Positions 17,362 to 27,217 are shown, counted from the first letter of the stretch. The stretch is DNA of 64,000 bases from Shewanella intestini (GCF_018221465.1 NZ_JAAIKR010000003.1:124001-188000), one strand, 5' to 3'. Translations and numbers: made by a program. Notes: generated by a model from the letters alone, not told the origin.

Positions 17362-19806
17362 ATGGAACAAATATCCCACCTTAAAGTGTTATCCGTCAGT
17401 ATATTACTTGCCTTGTACGGTCAATCAGCATATGCAGAACAGGCATTGCCATCGTTACCTGAAACTCAAGCCATGCAGGCAGAAGTTCAAGCACATAGCA
17501 CAATAGATAGAGAGCAAATTAACAATACGCCAATGACCAATACTGATTTATCTTCATTGTTAAAAAATCAGTCAGGAGTGGGGATTGACAGTGGGGTGTC
17601 AAGTTTACGTGGTGGAGACTTAACTCCTGAACAAATTTCTATTGCCGGTGCGCGGCCGCATCAAACTCAATACATGATAGGGGGAGTAAGCACTAACAAC
17701 ATCGCGACCGCATCTGACAATGCAGATGCGCAAACCTTAGGGACAGGACATACGTCTGGTTACTTTGTTGATACCGCGTTGATGGAACAAGTTGAAGTAT
17801 TAGATCGCAATGTTGGCCCACAATACGGTGGCTTTACAGGTGGTGTTGTAAACGTTGAACTGCGTAAGCCCCAAGATACATTTCAGGCGGAATACCAATA
17901 CCGAATGACTGACAGTGATTGGAATGCAGAACCGGTTACATCGAGTAAAAATAACGACTTTGGTGATGCTAGCTTTGGTGATGGTCGCTATCAACCTGAT
18001 TATCAAAAACGCTTCCATAGCTTACACCTTAGTGGTGCATTAACTGACACCCAAAAGTTAGCCGTTAATTATAGTAAAAAAGATTCTGAAATCCCGCTCA
18101 ATAATAATGGTGAAAAGGCCGATTATGGTCAATCAATCGACAACCTATTTGTGACTCACCAATTAGATCTTGGGTTATGGCAATTACAATCAGACCTTCG
18201 ATATTCAAACTTTACCAACAAAGAGTTTTTAAACATTGTTGGGACGGATGCCGACGGTGATGCGCGCCCGTATAGCGACTCTACGAATAAGCATCAAGGT
18301 ATTGGTGCAACCGTTAAATTAACCGGAGAATTTGACAGCGGCACTTGGGATACGAGCTTAACCTATGACCAATTAGAAGATGAGCGTTTATCTGAGGTTG
18401 ACTACTATAGCGTAAGAACAACCATCGTAACGGGGAGCCCAATTAGCCAAGAAAATACCGGTGGGTATGGGAATTTACGTCAGCAACAAGACACATGGCA
18501 ACTAAAGTCTGTGTATAACCTTGCCCCTGTCTACCTTGGCGAGCAACGCCACAAGTTTATGTTAGGTACAGAAATCGTTAGCCAACAAGCAGAGCAAAGC
18601 CGTCAATCAGACTTTAATGCGCTTAACTTTTTAAACCTCAACGGCAAAGAATCTATTTCTACATGGAATTACTACCACCAAGGCTCCGTCGCGGTTGATA
18701 GTCAGCGTTATGCATTATTTGCCAATGATGAAATCAGCTGGGATCAACTAACGGTGAATGTGGGCGCGCGTGCTGAACATATGTCACAGTTTGATAAGCT
18801 GGTTATCGCGCCAAGATTGAGCGCAAGTTGGGACTTTAATAGTGATAACGTTAACCGGATTACATTTGGCCTAAACCGTTATTACTCTAATGACCAACTT
18901 GGGTGGGAACTGCGTGAAGCTGCTAAAGGGTTAAAAACCGTCTTTAGTAGTTGCACCGCAAATAACGGTGATTACACCAGTACTGATATCAATGATTACA
19001 CTTGTGCCAATCAAACCGACGGTATTGCAGCATCGCTAGATACGGCAGAGGTGCCATACTCAGACGAACTGAGCTTAGGTTGGCAATATGAAACGGCAGG
19101 CATCAGCTTTAACCCAAGTTATTTATTGCGCGAGCAAAAAGATGGCCTAGCACTGTCAAGTAATGGTCAGCTTAATAACAATATTCAAAGCAAAAGCCAC
19201 ATATTGGGTTTAAATATCCATAACATCCAACGTTGGTCACTAATGGGGGGAGCACTGACAAGTTACCTTGATGTGACTTATGAAGACCGCACTGGCAGCG
19301 GTAATTTATCTACTTTATATGACAACAGTAACGACTTAAATTCTAGCTATGATGATGACTGGGTGTATTTTGACGGCAAACTCATACGCAGTTCAGACAT
19401 GGACTCATCAGGGTTTAATTCACCATTAGAAGGGCGTTTAGGTGCGGTCATGACTTGGGAGAATATCGGCCTGAGTTGGAGCAACGTATTGAACTATCAA
19501 GATGGTCGAAACTTGACGCATTTTGCGGGGACGCATTCAGCTGAAATTGACGGAGAGACCACCAACGTCAAGGCGATTAACACCGCGAAAATGGACAGCT
19601 TGACCACATGGGATTCTAGCATTCGTTGGACCCCTCAAACGCTAGTTAAGCATCACGCAAGCGTAGAACTTAGCGTGACTAACCTACTAAATAGACATGT
19701 TGAAGTTGCAACTTACGGAACCGATGTTGGGGGCGGGAGTGCATTTACTGACACATTTTTCAATAAAGGCCGTGAGTTCTGGCTAAGTTTCACTCTTCGT
19801 AATTAA
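17362..19806 (+). CDS. TonB-dependent outer membrane receptor (second copy)
   Basis: 814 aa from ATG 17362, the same length as its upstream paralogue; ATGs at 17344 and 17350 would only lengthen the signal peptide and lack a good RBS. The signal ends 'GQSAYA-EQA'. The plug has the same landmarks ('SSLLKNQSGVGIDSGVSSLRGGDLTPEQISIAGARPHQT', 'YMIGGVSTNN', 'EVLDRNVGPQYGGFTGGVVNVELRKP'), and the barrel ends 'REFWLSFTLRN'. A Cys pair ('SSCTANNGDY...DYTCANQ') sits at the position equivalent to that in the first copy. It is a tandem duplicate that has diverged most in predicted extracellular loops, consistent with a shift in ligand range. Confidence 0.92.
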   Translation: MEQISHLKVLSVSILLALYGQSAYAEQALPSLPETQAMQAEVQAHSTIDREQINNTPMTNTDLSSLLKNQSGVGIDSGVSSLRGGDLTPEQISIAGARPHQTQYMIGGVSTNNIATASDNADAQTLGTGHTSGYFVDTALMEQVEVLDRNVGPQYGGFTGGVVNVELRKPQDTFQAEYQYRMTDSDWNAEPVTSSKNNDFGDASFGDGRYQPDYQKRFHSLHLSGALTDTQKLAVNYSKKDSEIPLNNNGEKADYGQSIDNLFVTHQLDLGLWQLQSDLRYSNFTNKEFLNIVGTDADGDARPYSDSTNKHQGIGATVKLTGEFDSGTWDTSLTYDQLEDERLSEVDYYSVRTTIVTGSPISQENTGGYGNLRQQQDTWQLKSVYNLAPVYLGEQRHKFMLGTEIVSQQAEQSRQSDFNALNFLNLNGKESISTWNYYHQGSVAVDSQRYALFANDEISWDQLTVNVGARAEHMSQFDKLVIAPRLSASWDFNSDNVNRITFGLNRYYSNDQLGWELREAAKGLKTVFSSCTANNGDYTSTDINDYTCANQTDGIAASLDTAEVPYSDELSLGWQYETAGISFNPSYLLREQKDGLALSSNGQLNNNIQSKSHILGLNIHNIQRWSLMGGALTSYLDVTYEDRTGSGNLSTLYDNSNDLNSSYDDDWVYFDGKLIRSSDMDSSGFNSPLEGRLGAVMTWENIGLSWSNVLNYQDGRNLTHFAGTHSAEIDGETTNVKAINTAKMDSLTTWDSSIRWTPQTLVKHHASVELSVTNLLNRHVEVATYGTDVGGGSAFTDTFFNKGREFWLSFTLRN

Positions 19807-19872
19807 TTTATCACTATATAAAGTCTAACTGACTAATAGCATTTTAGTCGGTTGGCCTTTTTTGGACAAAAA

Positions 19873-22698
19873 ATGAAAAAAACACCGTTAGTTATCCTCA
19901 TGAGCAGCTTGATGTTTACAGGTTGTTCGACACAAACCCTTTTAGGCCAAACCAGTGCAACTGAGCAAGCAACACAGCAAGTTGCCGCTAAAAATGTATT
20001 AGCTGAGCGTCCAGGAATTGAACATGGCATGTTAGCAAACGGCATGAAATATATGTTTGTTAAAAATACCCAGTCTGGTGAAAGGGTATCACTGCAATTG
20101 ATTGTTCATTCTGGTTCGCTTGATGAAGATGATGATCAACAGGGAATCGCGCATTTAGTTGAGCACATGGCATTTAATGGCACAACAGATTTCCCACATA
20201 ACAAAATTATTGAACATCAAGAATCATTAGGCTTGGTATTTGGTCGAGACGTCAACGCCATGACTGAATTTAATATAACGTCTTATTTTTTACACTTATC
20301 AAATAACACCGACAGCATGTTAGATGAGGCATTTCATATGTTGTCTCAGCAAGCATCTGCTGTGGTATTTGATAATGATGAGCTTGATAAAGAGCGCCCA
20401 GTTGTTGAAGAAGAATGGCGTGGTGGCCGCACATTAATGGGGCGTTTAGGCCAAGCTAATCGGATGTTACTGCTTAAAGGCAGTCGTTATGGCGAACGTA
20501 ATCCCATTGGCGACATGGACCTTGTGCGTCATGTTGACGCCAGCAGAATTAAAGCATTTTGGGAAACATGGTATCACCCAAATAATATGACCATGCTTGT
20601 GGTCGGTGACACCGATAAAGCCAGCGTGGAAGCCAAGTTAAACAAATACTTTGCTGATCTGCCTAAGGTTGAATTACCAAAACGGGCTGATACGGCTTTG
20701 CCACTACCAAAAGAAATGGCGTTATCAATTTTACAAGACCCTGAAGTGACAACTGAAGTGGCCTCTATTAGCTTACGAGCTAAGCAAGCGATTGTCACCG
20801 ATGAAGCAACATTACGCCAAGATATCCTTAACCAAATGGCGATGATGATGTTCTCTCAACGAATGAATGAAAAGTATCAAGTTGAAAGTCCACAAATTAG
20901 TCGTATCGCAGCATCATCGCAACCATTAATGCCTGGCTACAATAACAACCGCATTCTTGCCGTACTGCAAAATCAGCACTACCAACAAGCTTATCAAGAG
21001 CTATTTGACAACCTCAGTGCTTATGGCGCACATGGTTTTAAGCAAGCCGATTTAACCATGGCGGCCTCAAATGTCTTAATGCGCTACAAAAAAGTCGCTG
21101 ATGGCCAACAAAATGCCACTAACAGTCGGTTAATGTCAGCGATATTCTCGCAAGTGCGCTTGTTACAACCATTAACTGACCCTGCCGCAAGAGCAACTGC
21201 GGCTGAAAAAGTACTCGCGACGATTACGCTAAAAGATGTCAATGAGCACTTTCGTGACATGCTAAAAACTCGATCACCGATTGTCACACTGCAAATTAAC
21301 CCTAAGCATATCGACCAAGTCCCCACAAGCGCTGAAATAAAACAGTGGTGGTCAACGGCGATGGCAAATCCTTCTCGCGTTGACAACACCAGCGCAGAGG
21401 TTGCGCCATTATTTAGCAAGGCGCCCGTCGCAGCAAAAGTGTTAAGTCACCAACACATTGCAGGAACCCACATTTGGAAATTTGCTAATGGTGCCAGTGT
21501 GTGGTTCACCCCAAGTGATGAAACAAAAAACCAACTATTGGTTAAATGGCAAGGGCTCGGTGGCACACAAGCGTTACCACTTAACCTGCAACGTGCTGGG
21601 CAATTATCTGCGCGCACCATGGGCGAATTTGGTTATGGTGGTCTAAATAGCATTGAATTGACTCAAATTAATGCGGGTCAAGAATTGCGTCAAATGCCGT
21701 TTATTTCGGCTCAAGAGCACGGTGTTTCAGGTCGAACTGACCTTGCATCATTGGAACATTGGTTACAAAACCTCAATAAACGCATCACCGCGCCACAAGT
21801 AGACGCCACGCTTTGGCAGTCGCGTAAACAAAGTTTAGAGCGCGGTGTATTCCATCGTTCAACATCTCCAAATGGCATGTTTAATCAGGCGATCGATAAG
21901 TTGCGTTATAAAAATGACCCAATGAGTCAACCGATCACTAAAGATGAAATTGCCGCGATTAAAGCTGATGATCTACTTCAAGCGTGGGAGCAATTATTCT
22001 CTAATGCAGCCGATCATCAATTAGTGATAGTGGGGCCTGCAACCCCTGAGCAAGTGATTGATTTAGCATCACGCTATATTGGCAACTTACCCAAAGGCAA
22101 AAGTCTCACTCCAACGGTGTTACCTAAGCTTAACGATGGTCAACACAAAGTGCGTATTGAAGTCGGCACAGAACCTGTCGCGGTTAGTACCCAATTGTTC
22201 AATGTGGATTTTCCATACAGTGAAGATGCTGAAAACCAAGCTGAATTGCTCAGCCGTATGCTATCTGTGCGTTTACGTGAAAAATTACGTGAAGAAAGCG
22301 GTGGGGTATATAGCTTACGTTTTGGTATTCGTTTAGATAAAGAGCGTCAACAGGCATTTGGCATGTTGAGTTACAGCCATGAACCTGTTCGTGGGGATGA
22401 GTTAAAAGAGCAAGCTGACAAGGTCATTGCAACGTTCCTTAAAAATGGCGTCACTGACGCTGAGCTTGAACAACTTAAAAAACAACAACGCTTAGCCTAC
22501 GCAGAAGAAGCCATCAGTGATCGTAACCGCTTTGCATGGGCCAGCCATGCAGCGATGACGAATAACGTTATTGACGAGCGCACCTCTTACCTAAATTGGT
22601 TGAGCTTAGTGACAACATCGGAAATCAACGCATTAGGCCACGCTATTTTAAGCAAGCCAAACACCATTGATGCACGACTTCTTCCAGAAAAATCTTAA
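19873..22698 (+). CDS. M16 family zinc protease lipoprotein (FusC/PqqL-like)
   Basis: 941 aa from ATG 19873. The signal peptide ends in a lipobox-like 'LMFTGC', so it is probably a periplasm-facing lipoprotein. The inverted zinc motif HxxEH is H94-LVE-H98, with the third ligand likely E174 ('DKERPVVEEEW', +76). Its length fits the two-half clamshell of PqqL and FusC; the C-terminal half ends with a typical inactive M16 region ('LREKLREESGGVYS'). FusC cleaves imported ferredoxin in the periplasm, so this enzyme is inferred to digest the ligand of the two receptors upstream. It lies 66 bp after the second receptor and 48 bp before the ABC gene. Confidence 0.93.
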   Translation: MKKTPLVILMSSLMFTGCSTQTLLGQTSATEQATQQVAAKNVLAERPGIEHGMLANGMKYMFVKNTQSGERVSLQLIVHSGSLDEDDDQQGIAHLVEHMAFNGTTDFPHNKIIEHQESLGLVFGRDVNAMTEFNITSYFLHLSNNTDSMLDEAFHMLSQQASAVVFDNDELDKERPVVEEEWRGGRTLMGRLGQANRMLLLKGSRYGERNPIGDMDLVRHVDASRIKAFWETWYHPNNMTMLVVGDTDKASVEAKLNKYFADLPKVELPKRADTALPLPKEMALSILQDPEVTTEVASISLRAKQAIVTDEATLRQDILNQMAMMMFSQRMNEKYQVESPQISRIAASSQPLMPGYNNNRILAVLQNQHYQQAYQELFDNLSAYGAHGFKQADLTMAASNVLMRYKKVADGQQNATNSRLMSAIFSQVRLLQPLTDPAARATAAEKVLATITLKDVNEHFRDMLKTRSPIVTLQINPKHIDQVPTSAEIKQWWSTAMANPSRVDNTSAEVAPLFSKAPVAAKVLSHQHIAGTHIWKFANGASVWFTPSDETKNQLLVKWQGLGGTQALPLNLQRAGQLSARTMGEFGYGGLNSIELTQINAGQELRQMPFISAQEHGVSGRTDLASLEHWLQNLNKRITAPQVDATLWQSRKQSLERGVFHRSTSPNGMFNQAIDKLRYKNDPMSQPITKDEIAAIKADDLLQAWEQLFSNAADHQLVIVGPATPEQVIDLASRYIGNLPKGKSLTPTVLPKLNDGQHKVRIEVGTEPVAVSTQLFNVDFPYSEDAENQAELLSRMLSVRLREKLREESGGVYSLRFGIRLDKERQQAFGMLSYSHEPVRGDELKEQADKVIATFLKNGVTDAELEQLKKQQRLAYAEEAISDRNRFAWASHAAMTNNVIDERTSYLNWLSLVTTSEINALGHAILSKPNTIDARLLPEKS

Positions 22699-22709
22699 CT
22701 GTAAAAAAT

Positions 22710-22732
22710 GGCCCGGTGCATTGCACTGGGCC
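22710..22732 (+). repeat. GC-rich hairpin between protease and ABC genes
   Basis: GGCCCGGTG-CATTG-CACTGGGCC, a stable stem with no T-run, immediately upstream of the RBS GGAGTG (22733). It is not a terminator. It could block RNA decay or tune translation of the ABC gene relative to the protease. Confidence 0.6.
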
Positions 22733-22746
22733 GGAGTGAAATAAGC

Positions 22747-24414
22747 ATGCAACTGTTGAAACAGTTTTGGCTGTTAGCCAAACCGTATTGGATAAATCGG
22801 GCCCATTGGTTTACTTGGGTTTTATTAGCATTAAGTATTGGCGCCTTACTCAGTGTTGTTGAGGCCAGCGTATGGTTAAACACTTGGAATAAAGAGTTTT
22901 ACGACGCACTGGTTGATTTGGAATTTGATAAAATTCAACCCCTTATGTTCGAGTTTTGCGTCATCATCGCTATCATAGTCGTGCTAATGGTATATGGACA
23001 ATGGTTACAACAGTTAGTGATTATTCGCTGGAGAACGTGGTTTACAGAGCAACTTATCAGTCAGTGGATGACGGATAAAACCTATTACCGCATGACGTTA
23101 GGCGACGAGCCTGATAACCCTGATCAACGTATTGCTGAAGACGCAAGGTTATTGACATCTGACACCATTAGTTTGTTTGTTGGTGGAATTCAAGCTGTCG
23201 CTGTGCTGTTCGCTTTTACACGTATTTTATGGGACTTATCAGGCCAGTTATCGTTTGAATGGAATAATGAAACCTTCCAAATTGCGGGGTATTTATTTTG
23301 GGTCGCTTTAGTTTATTCCATTGTGGGGACATTAGTGACGCACTATTTTGGTCACCCGCTGCATAAATTAAACTTTGCCCAACAACGTAAAGAAGCCGAT
23401 TTTCGTGCGCGCTTACTACGTCGTCGTGACAGCGCAGAACAAATTGCGTTATTAAAAGGTGAAGCGACTGAGCAACGCCAGCTTAAAAACAGTTTTCAGT
23501 TCATTGCCAGTAACTGGTATTCATTGATGAACCGAGAAAAGAAACTCGGCTTAGTGGTGAACAGTTACCATCGAGTAGCAATGATGGTGCCGTTGTTTGC
23601 CGGTATTCCAGCATTAATGGCAAAAAGCATTACCATTGGTGGTTTATTTCAAGTACGGATGGCCTTTATGAAGGTGTATGCCGGCTTTAGTTGGTTTGTG
23701 CATAACTACGCCAAATTAACCAGTTGGAGTGCCACGGTTGAGCGTTTGGGTACATTTACTGATGCAATGCAGCAGCAACACCAAGCACAAAATATTGATT
23801 GCCAGACAAGCATGCAATGGCGTGAACTCACGGTTCAGCGTCCAGACGGTAAGCCATTACTTGAAGGCATGAACATTGAACTCAATGCCGGCTCTCATCT
23901 GTTAGTGTCAGGTGCAAGTGGCTTAGGTAAATCAACATTATTACGTACCATTGCAGGCATTTGGCCATTTTATGAAGGTCAAATATTCCAGCAACAAGGG
24001 GAAACCATGTTGCTGCCTCAACGTCCTTACCTGCCAAGCGGCACCTTACATGACTGCTTAAATTACCCCGCGACTCAAACCGTGTCTAATGAGCAATTAC
24101 AGCAGGTGTTGCAGTTAGTTGGCTTAGATGAGTTAGCTAAAGACGTTGAGCAAACCGGTGAGTGGCAACAAGTGTTGTCAGGTGGTGAGCAGCAAAAGTT
24201 CAGTTTAGCGCGTGCTCTGCTCGCCCAACCTGACACCTTAATTCTAGATGAAGCAACCAGCAGTTTAGATGAAGCCACAGCCATTGCTTTAATTGAGCTC
24301 ATTAAACAGCAACTGCCGCAAACTACGTTAATGATGGTGTCACATCAAGCGGTGTTAAAACCGTTATTTGAGCGTCATTTAGATTTAATGCCTTATGGCG
24401 CAGCTAAAGCATGA
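22747..24414 (+). CDS. YddA/SbmA-BacA-like ABC transporter, fused permease and ATPase
   Basis: 555 aa from ATG 22747, chosen for its RBS GGAGTG 8 bp upstream. An ABC_membrane_2 type region with about six helices (residues 15-330; 'VVEASVWLNTWNKEFYDALVDLEFDKIQPLMFEF', 'EADFRARLLRRRDSAEQIALLKGEA') is followed by an ATPase: Walker A 'GASGLGKSTLL', signature 'LSGGEQQKFSLARALL', Walker B 'TLILDEATSSLD'. E. coli yddA lies with yddB (receptor) and pqqL (M16 protease), and FusD is the analogous gene in Pectobacterium. It is inferred to move peptide fragments or a released cofactor across the inner membrane. Confidence 0.9.
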   Translation: MQLLKQFWLLAKPYWINRAHWFTWVLLALSIGALLSVVEASVWLNTWNKEFYDALVDLEFDKIQPLMFEFCVIIAIIVVLMVYGQWLQQLVIIRWRTWFTEQLISQWMTDKTYYRMTLGDEPDNPDQRIAEDARLLTSDTISLFVGGIQAVAVLFAFTRILWDLSGQLSFEWNNETFQIAGYLFWVALVYSIVGTLVTHYFGHPLHKLNFAQQRKEADFRARLLRRRDSAEQIALLKGEATEQRQLKNSFQFIASNWYSLMNREKKLGLVVNSYHRVAMMVPLFAGIPALMAKSITIGGLFQVRMAFMKVYAGFSWFVHNYAKLTSWSATVERLGTFTDAMQQQHQAQNIDCQTSMQWRELTVQRPDGKPLLEGMNIELNAGSHLLVSGASGLGKSTLLRTIAGIWPFYEGQIFQQQGETMLLPQRPYLPSGTLHDCLNYPATQTVSNEQLQQVLQLVGLDELAKDVEQTGEWQQVLSGGEQQKFSLARALLAQPDTLILDEATSSLDEATAIALIELIKQQLPQTTLMMVSHQAVLKPLFERHLDLMPYGAAKA

Positions 24415-24428
24415 TAGGGAGAGTAACG

Positions 24429-25178
24429 ATGAAATTTACATGGCTGTTAATCATGCTTTTACCTTGTGCTGCGTTGGCAACGCCGCTAAGTCTTGAGCGC
24501 ACCGATCAGCTTATGGCTGGGAAAATGGCCACTGACAAAGCGCTAGCTAGCTTGAAACTTAGCTGGCAACAAGAAGCGCAGCACTTAACTCAGTTAACCC
24601 AAAGCTACCAAGCTGAAAAAACATTATTGCAAAGCAAGCTGGACTCGGCAGACACTGAAAGTGATCAAGCCAGTGTCAAGCGTGAAGTGCTGGGGGCACA
24701 ACAAGCTGAGGCCGAACAAACCACTGAGCAATATCAACAATTATTGACGCAGGGACTTGAGGTATTAAGGCTAACGTGGTCACAGCTGCCAGCGCCGCTG
24801 CAGCGCGCGCAATTAAAAGAGTATCGTCAACTTAATAACGACAGTGCAGAGCTCACGCAGCGTTTAACTGCATTGGTGAATATTATGGCGGCGATAAAAG
24901 ACTTTAATCAACTGTTTACACTTGATAAACAATTGCTGAATTTAAATGGCCAACAATGGCAGGCTGACGTGTTATATATCGGCTTGTCGGTCGCACTATT
25001 TAAACTGCCTGACGGCTCTGCAGCTGGAGTGGGGCATCCAAGTGACAAACAGTGGCATTGGCAGCCAAAGCCTGAAATGAAAAGTGAAATTAATCAAGCG
25101 TTTGCTGTGTACTTAAAACAGCAAAAACCGCAATTGGTTGACCTGCCAGTGTTAGTGAATTTGGAGGCGATGCAATGA
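24429..25178 (+). CDS. DUF3450 periplasmic protein of TonB system
   Basis: 249 aa from ATG 24429 (RBS AGGGAGAG). The signal peptide ends 'CAALA-TPL'. Long helices with coiled-coil character (residues 25-115) are followed by a compact region 'LPDGSAAGVG' near residue 200, the layout of DUF3450. Such genes precede the TtpC-like protein in TonB2-type operons of Vibrio and Shewanella. It overlaps the next gene by 4 bp (ATGA), indicating translational coupling. Its role in energising receptors is known only in outline. Confidence 0.85.
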   Translation: MKFTWLLIMLLPCAALATPLSLERTDQLMAGKMATDKALASLKLSWQQEAQHLTQLTQSYQAEKTLLQSKLDSADTESDQASVKREVLGAQQAEAEQTTEQYQQLLTQGLEVLRLTWSQLPAPLQRAQLKEYRQLNNDSAELTQRLTALVNIMAAIKDFNQLFTLDKQLLNLNGQQWQADVLYIGLSVALFKLPDGSAAGVGHPSDKQWHWQPKPEMKSEINQAFAVYLKQQKPQLVDLPVLVNLEAMQ

Positions 25179-26401
25179 AACTGCTGACATTAATCATGCT
25201 GACACTTTTACTGAGCTTTTCAGGTCATGCTAGCACGATGCAACAGTACGAGGCACAATTGTCTGCTGAGCTAAAACAAGCCCAGCAGCAATATCAGCAA
25301 CAGGTTGATAAAGTCTCACGTCAACGTCAACCCATGCTCACTAAGTTAACGGTATTAGAAGCGGACTTACTGGCATTACGCCAACAACTCATTGGGCAAA
25401 CGCGCTCTAAAGATGATGCCTATTTAAGTGTTCAGGCAATGGAGCAACGCTTAACGCAATGGCAAGACCAAAATCGTTATATTCATAACCTGTTAAGTCA
25501 TCATGCTGGTAACCGTGAAGGTGATGCCATAAAACTGATTGAACAAGAAATGTCATCAATTGGAGACAAGTTATCGCCTAAGTGGCATCCATCACAAGCG
25601 ATTGCTAAAAATGGCGCACTTGAACAAGGTGAGCTATTGCGTTTAGGGCCGCTGGGTTTCTTGCATCATAACGGTCAACTGAGCTTGTTAGACATACAAG
25701 TCACTGAGCAAAACAATGTGCCAAAAATTAGCCTCACAATTGACTCAGCCCGTCCTTCACAAGTCTTACCGATTGATATTACCGGCAATCGAGTGATCAC
25801 CATTGAAGCAAACCACAAAAGTATTATTGATCAAATTAAACAGGGCGGTTTTTGGGTTTATCCCATTTTGCTGATGGGGGCGATTGCGTTAGTGATGGCA
25901 TTAATCAAAGCACTGCAATTACACCAACAACCTAAAGCCGATTGCGGTTTAGTTGCACGTTACCTGCAATCGGGTGTCATCCCTGCAACCAAAGGCTGGC
26001 AAGTTGAGTTACTGCAACAAGCACAGCAACATCGTGGTTGTGGCAGTGAAGCCATGGGCGATTATCTCCACCAATACCTATTAGGCGTAAAAAATAAGCA
26101 AGATAAAGGCATGGCAATGATTGCTGCTACCGCCGCTGTTGCGCCATTAATGGGGTTATTAGGTACGGTAAGCGGCATGATCCAAACATTTGAAATGATG
26201 AACCTATTTGGTAATCAAGACTCATCAGTGCTTTCTGGTGGTATCTCAGAAGCGTTAGTCACAACCGAACTTGGTTTAGTTGTCGCCATCCCATCGCTAT
26301 TACTGCATGCCTGGTTAAGTCGTCGTCATCAAGGGATGTTAAGTCAATTAGAAGCCGATGCTGGTGTGTTGTGCCAACTAGGAGATAACACTGGTGCTTG
26401 A
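25175..26401 (+). CDS. TtpC-like MotA/TolQ/ExbB proton channel protein
   Basis: 408 aa. It has a signal sequence, then an N-terminal periplasmic coiled coil (about 25-130), a middle domain, a first helix 'GFWVYPILLMGAIALVMALI' (about 226-245), and a C-terminal MotA/TolQ/ExbB domain with 'AAVAPLMGLLGTVSGMIQTFEMM' and 'ALVTTELGLVVAIPSLLLHAWL'. This fusion is the TtpC form, which works with ExbB2-ExbD2-TonB2. Start ATG 25175 overlaps the DUF3450 gene by 4 bp, and the end overlaps exbB by 8 bp. Confidence 0.9.
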   Translation: MKLLTLIMLTLLLSFSGHASTMQQYEAQLSAELKQAQQQYQQQVDKVSRQRQPMLTKLTVLEADLLALRQQLIGQTRSKDDAYLSVQAMEQRLTQWQDQNRYIHNLLSHHAGNREGDAIKLIEQEMSSIGDKLSPKWHPSQAIAKNGALEQGELLRLGPLGFLHHNGQLSLLDIQVTEQNNVPKISLTIDSARPSQVLPIDITGNRVITIEANHKSIIDQIKQGGFWVYPILLMGAIALVMALIKALQLHQQPKADCGLVARYLQSGVIPATKGWQVELLQQAQQHRGCGSEAMGDYLHQYLLGVKNKQDKGMAMIAATAAVAPLMGLLGTVSGMIQTFEMMNLFGNQDSSVLSGGISEALVTTELGLVVAIPSLLLHAWLSRRHQGMLSQLEADAGVLCQLGDNTGA

Positions 26402-26813
26402 AGCCCTGTTAATGCCATTTAGTACGCTGGCGCTACCGGACTGGTTATTTGATGGTGGGCCAATTCTGTGGATTATTTTTGTGTTTGCCGCCATTTTATA
26501 TTGGCAATTGGCCGATCTACTCGGGCAATTGCAATGTAGTGGCAGTCACTCTTGTTGGCTGTGTCGTCATCATAAATGTGAGCAGCTCGTTGCATGGGTG
26601 AGCGCCGCACCATTGCTGGGGCTACTTGGCACAGTGCATGGCTTATTAAATAGTTTTGAAGTGTTAGCCACCGAGCATTCAACCTCCATTAGTCAAGGTA
26701 TTGCTCAAGCCTTAATTACCACTGAAGTGGGGTTAATTGTGGCTATTCCTGCATGGATATTATTGTTATTAGGTCAGCAGCGCTGCCAAAGTAAGTTGGA
26801 GCAAAGCCAATGA
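26394..26813 (+). CDS. exbB: Short ExbB-type proton channel subunit
   Basis: 139 aa, shorter than canonical ExbB (about 240 aa) but typical of TonB2-type ExbB. One helix 'GGPILWIIFVFAAILYWQLADLL' is followed by the conserved pair 'VSAAPLLGLLGTVHGLLNSFEVL' and 'GIAQALITTEVGLIVAIPAWILLLL'. The start is GTG 26394 with RBS AGGAG at 26380; it overlaps the previous gene by 8 bp. It carries two CxxC-like pairs ('CSGSHSCWLCRHHKC') in the first cytoplasmic segment, an unusual feature that could bind metal. Confidence 0.88.
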   Translation: MLEALLMPFSTLALPDWLFDGGPILWIIFVFAAILYWQLADLLGQLQCSGSHSCWLCRHHKCEQLVAWVSAAPLLGLLGTVHGLLNSFEVLATEHSTSISQGIAQALITTEVGLIVAIPAWILLLLGQQRCQSKLEQSQ

Positions 26814-27211
26814 GAAAATACCGAAATATACTAAGCCAGCAGTCACAAAAGCAGCTTGCAGTGGATATTTCTCCGTTGCTTGATGTGGTCTTTATCTTGT
26901 TAATCTTTTTTATTGTGTCAGCGGTTTTTGTCAAAGAAACCGGGGTGAATATTGAGCGCCCACAAGCCATTAGCGCCACCCAAGCGGCACAGAGCAGTGT
27001 CTTGATTGCATTAACCGAAACCGGAGAAGTTTGGTATGGCGGCGCGCAAATTGGTTTAGCAGGTGTGGCGCCGTTAATAAGGCAAATGCCTAATAAACCG
27101 ATTGTAATACAGGCCGATAAACGGGCTGAAACAGGGCTGTTAGTGGCATTAATTGATGCATGCAAATTGGCCACTAAATCCAGCGTCAGTATTGCCACTA
27201 AAAAAGGATAA
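26810..27211 (+). CDS. exbD: ExbD, TonB energy-transducing subunit
   Basis: 133 aa. A single membrane helix with the essential acidic residue D25 ('ISPLLDVVFILLIFFIV'), followed by a small periplasmic domain ('KPIVIQADKRAETGLLVALIDACK'). It uses proton flow with ExbB to power TonB. It overlaps exbB by 4 bp (ATGA). Confidence 0.94.
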   Translation: MRKYRNILSQQSQKQLAVDISPLLDVVFILLIFFIVSAVFVKETGVNIERPQAISATQAAQSSVLIALTETGEVWYGGAQIGLAGVAPLIRQMPNKPIVIQADKRAETGLLVALIDACKLATKSSVSIATKKG

Positions 27212-27217
27212 GCCACA

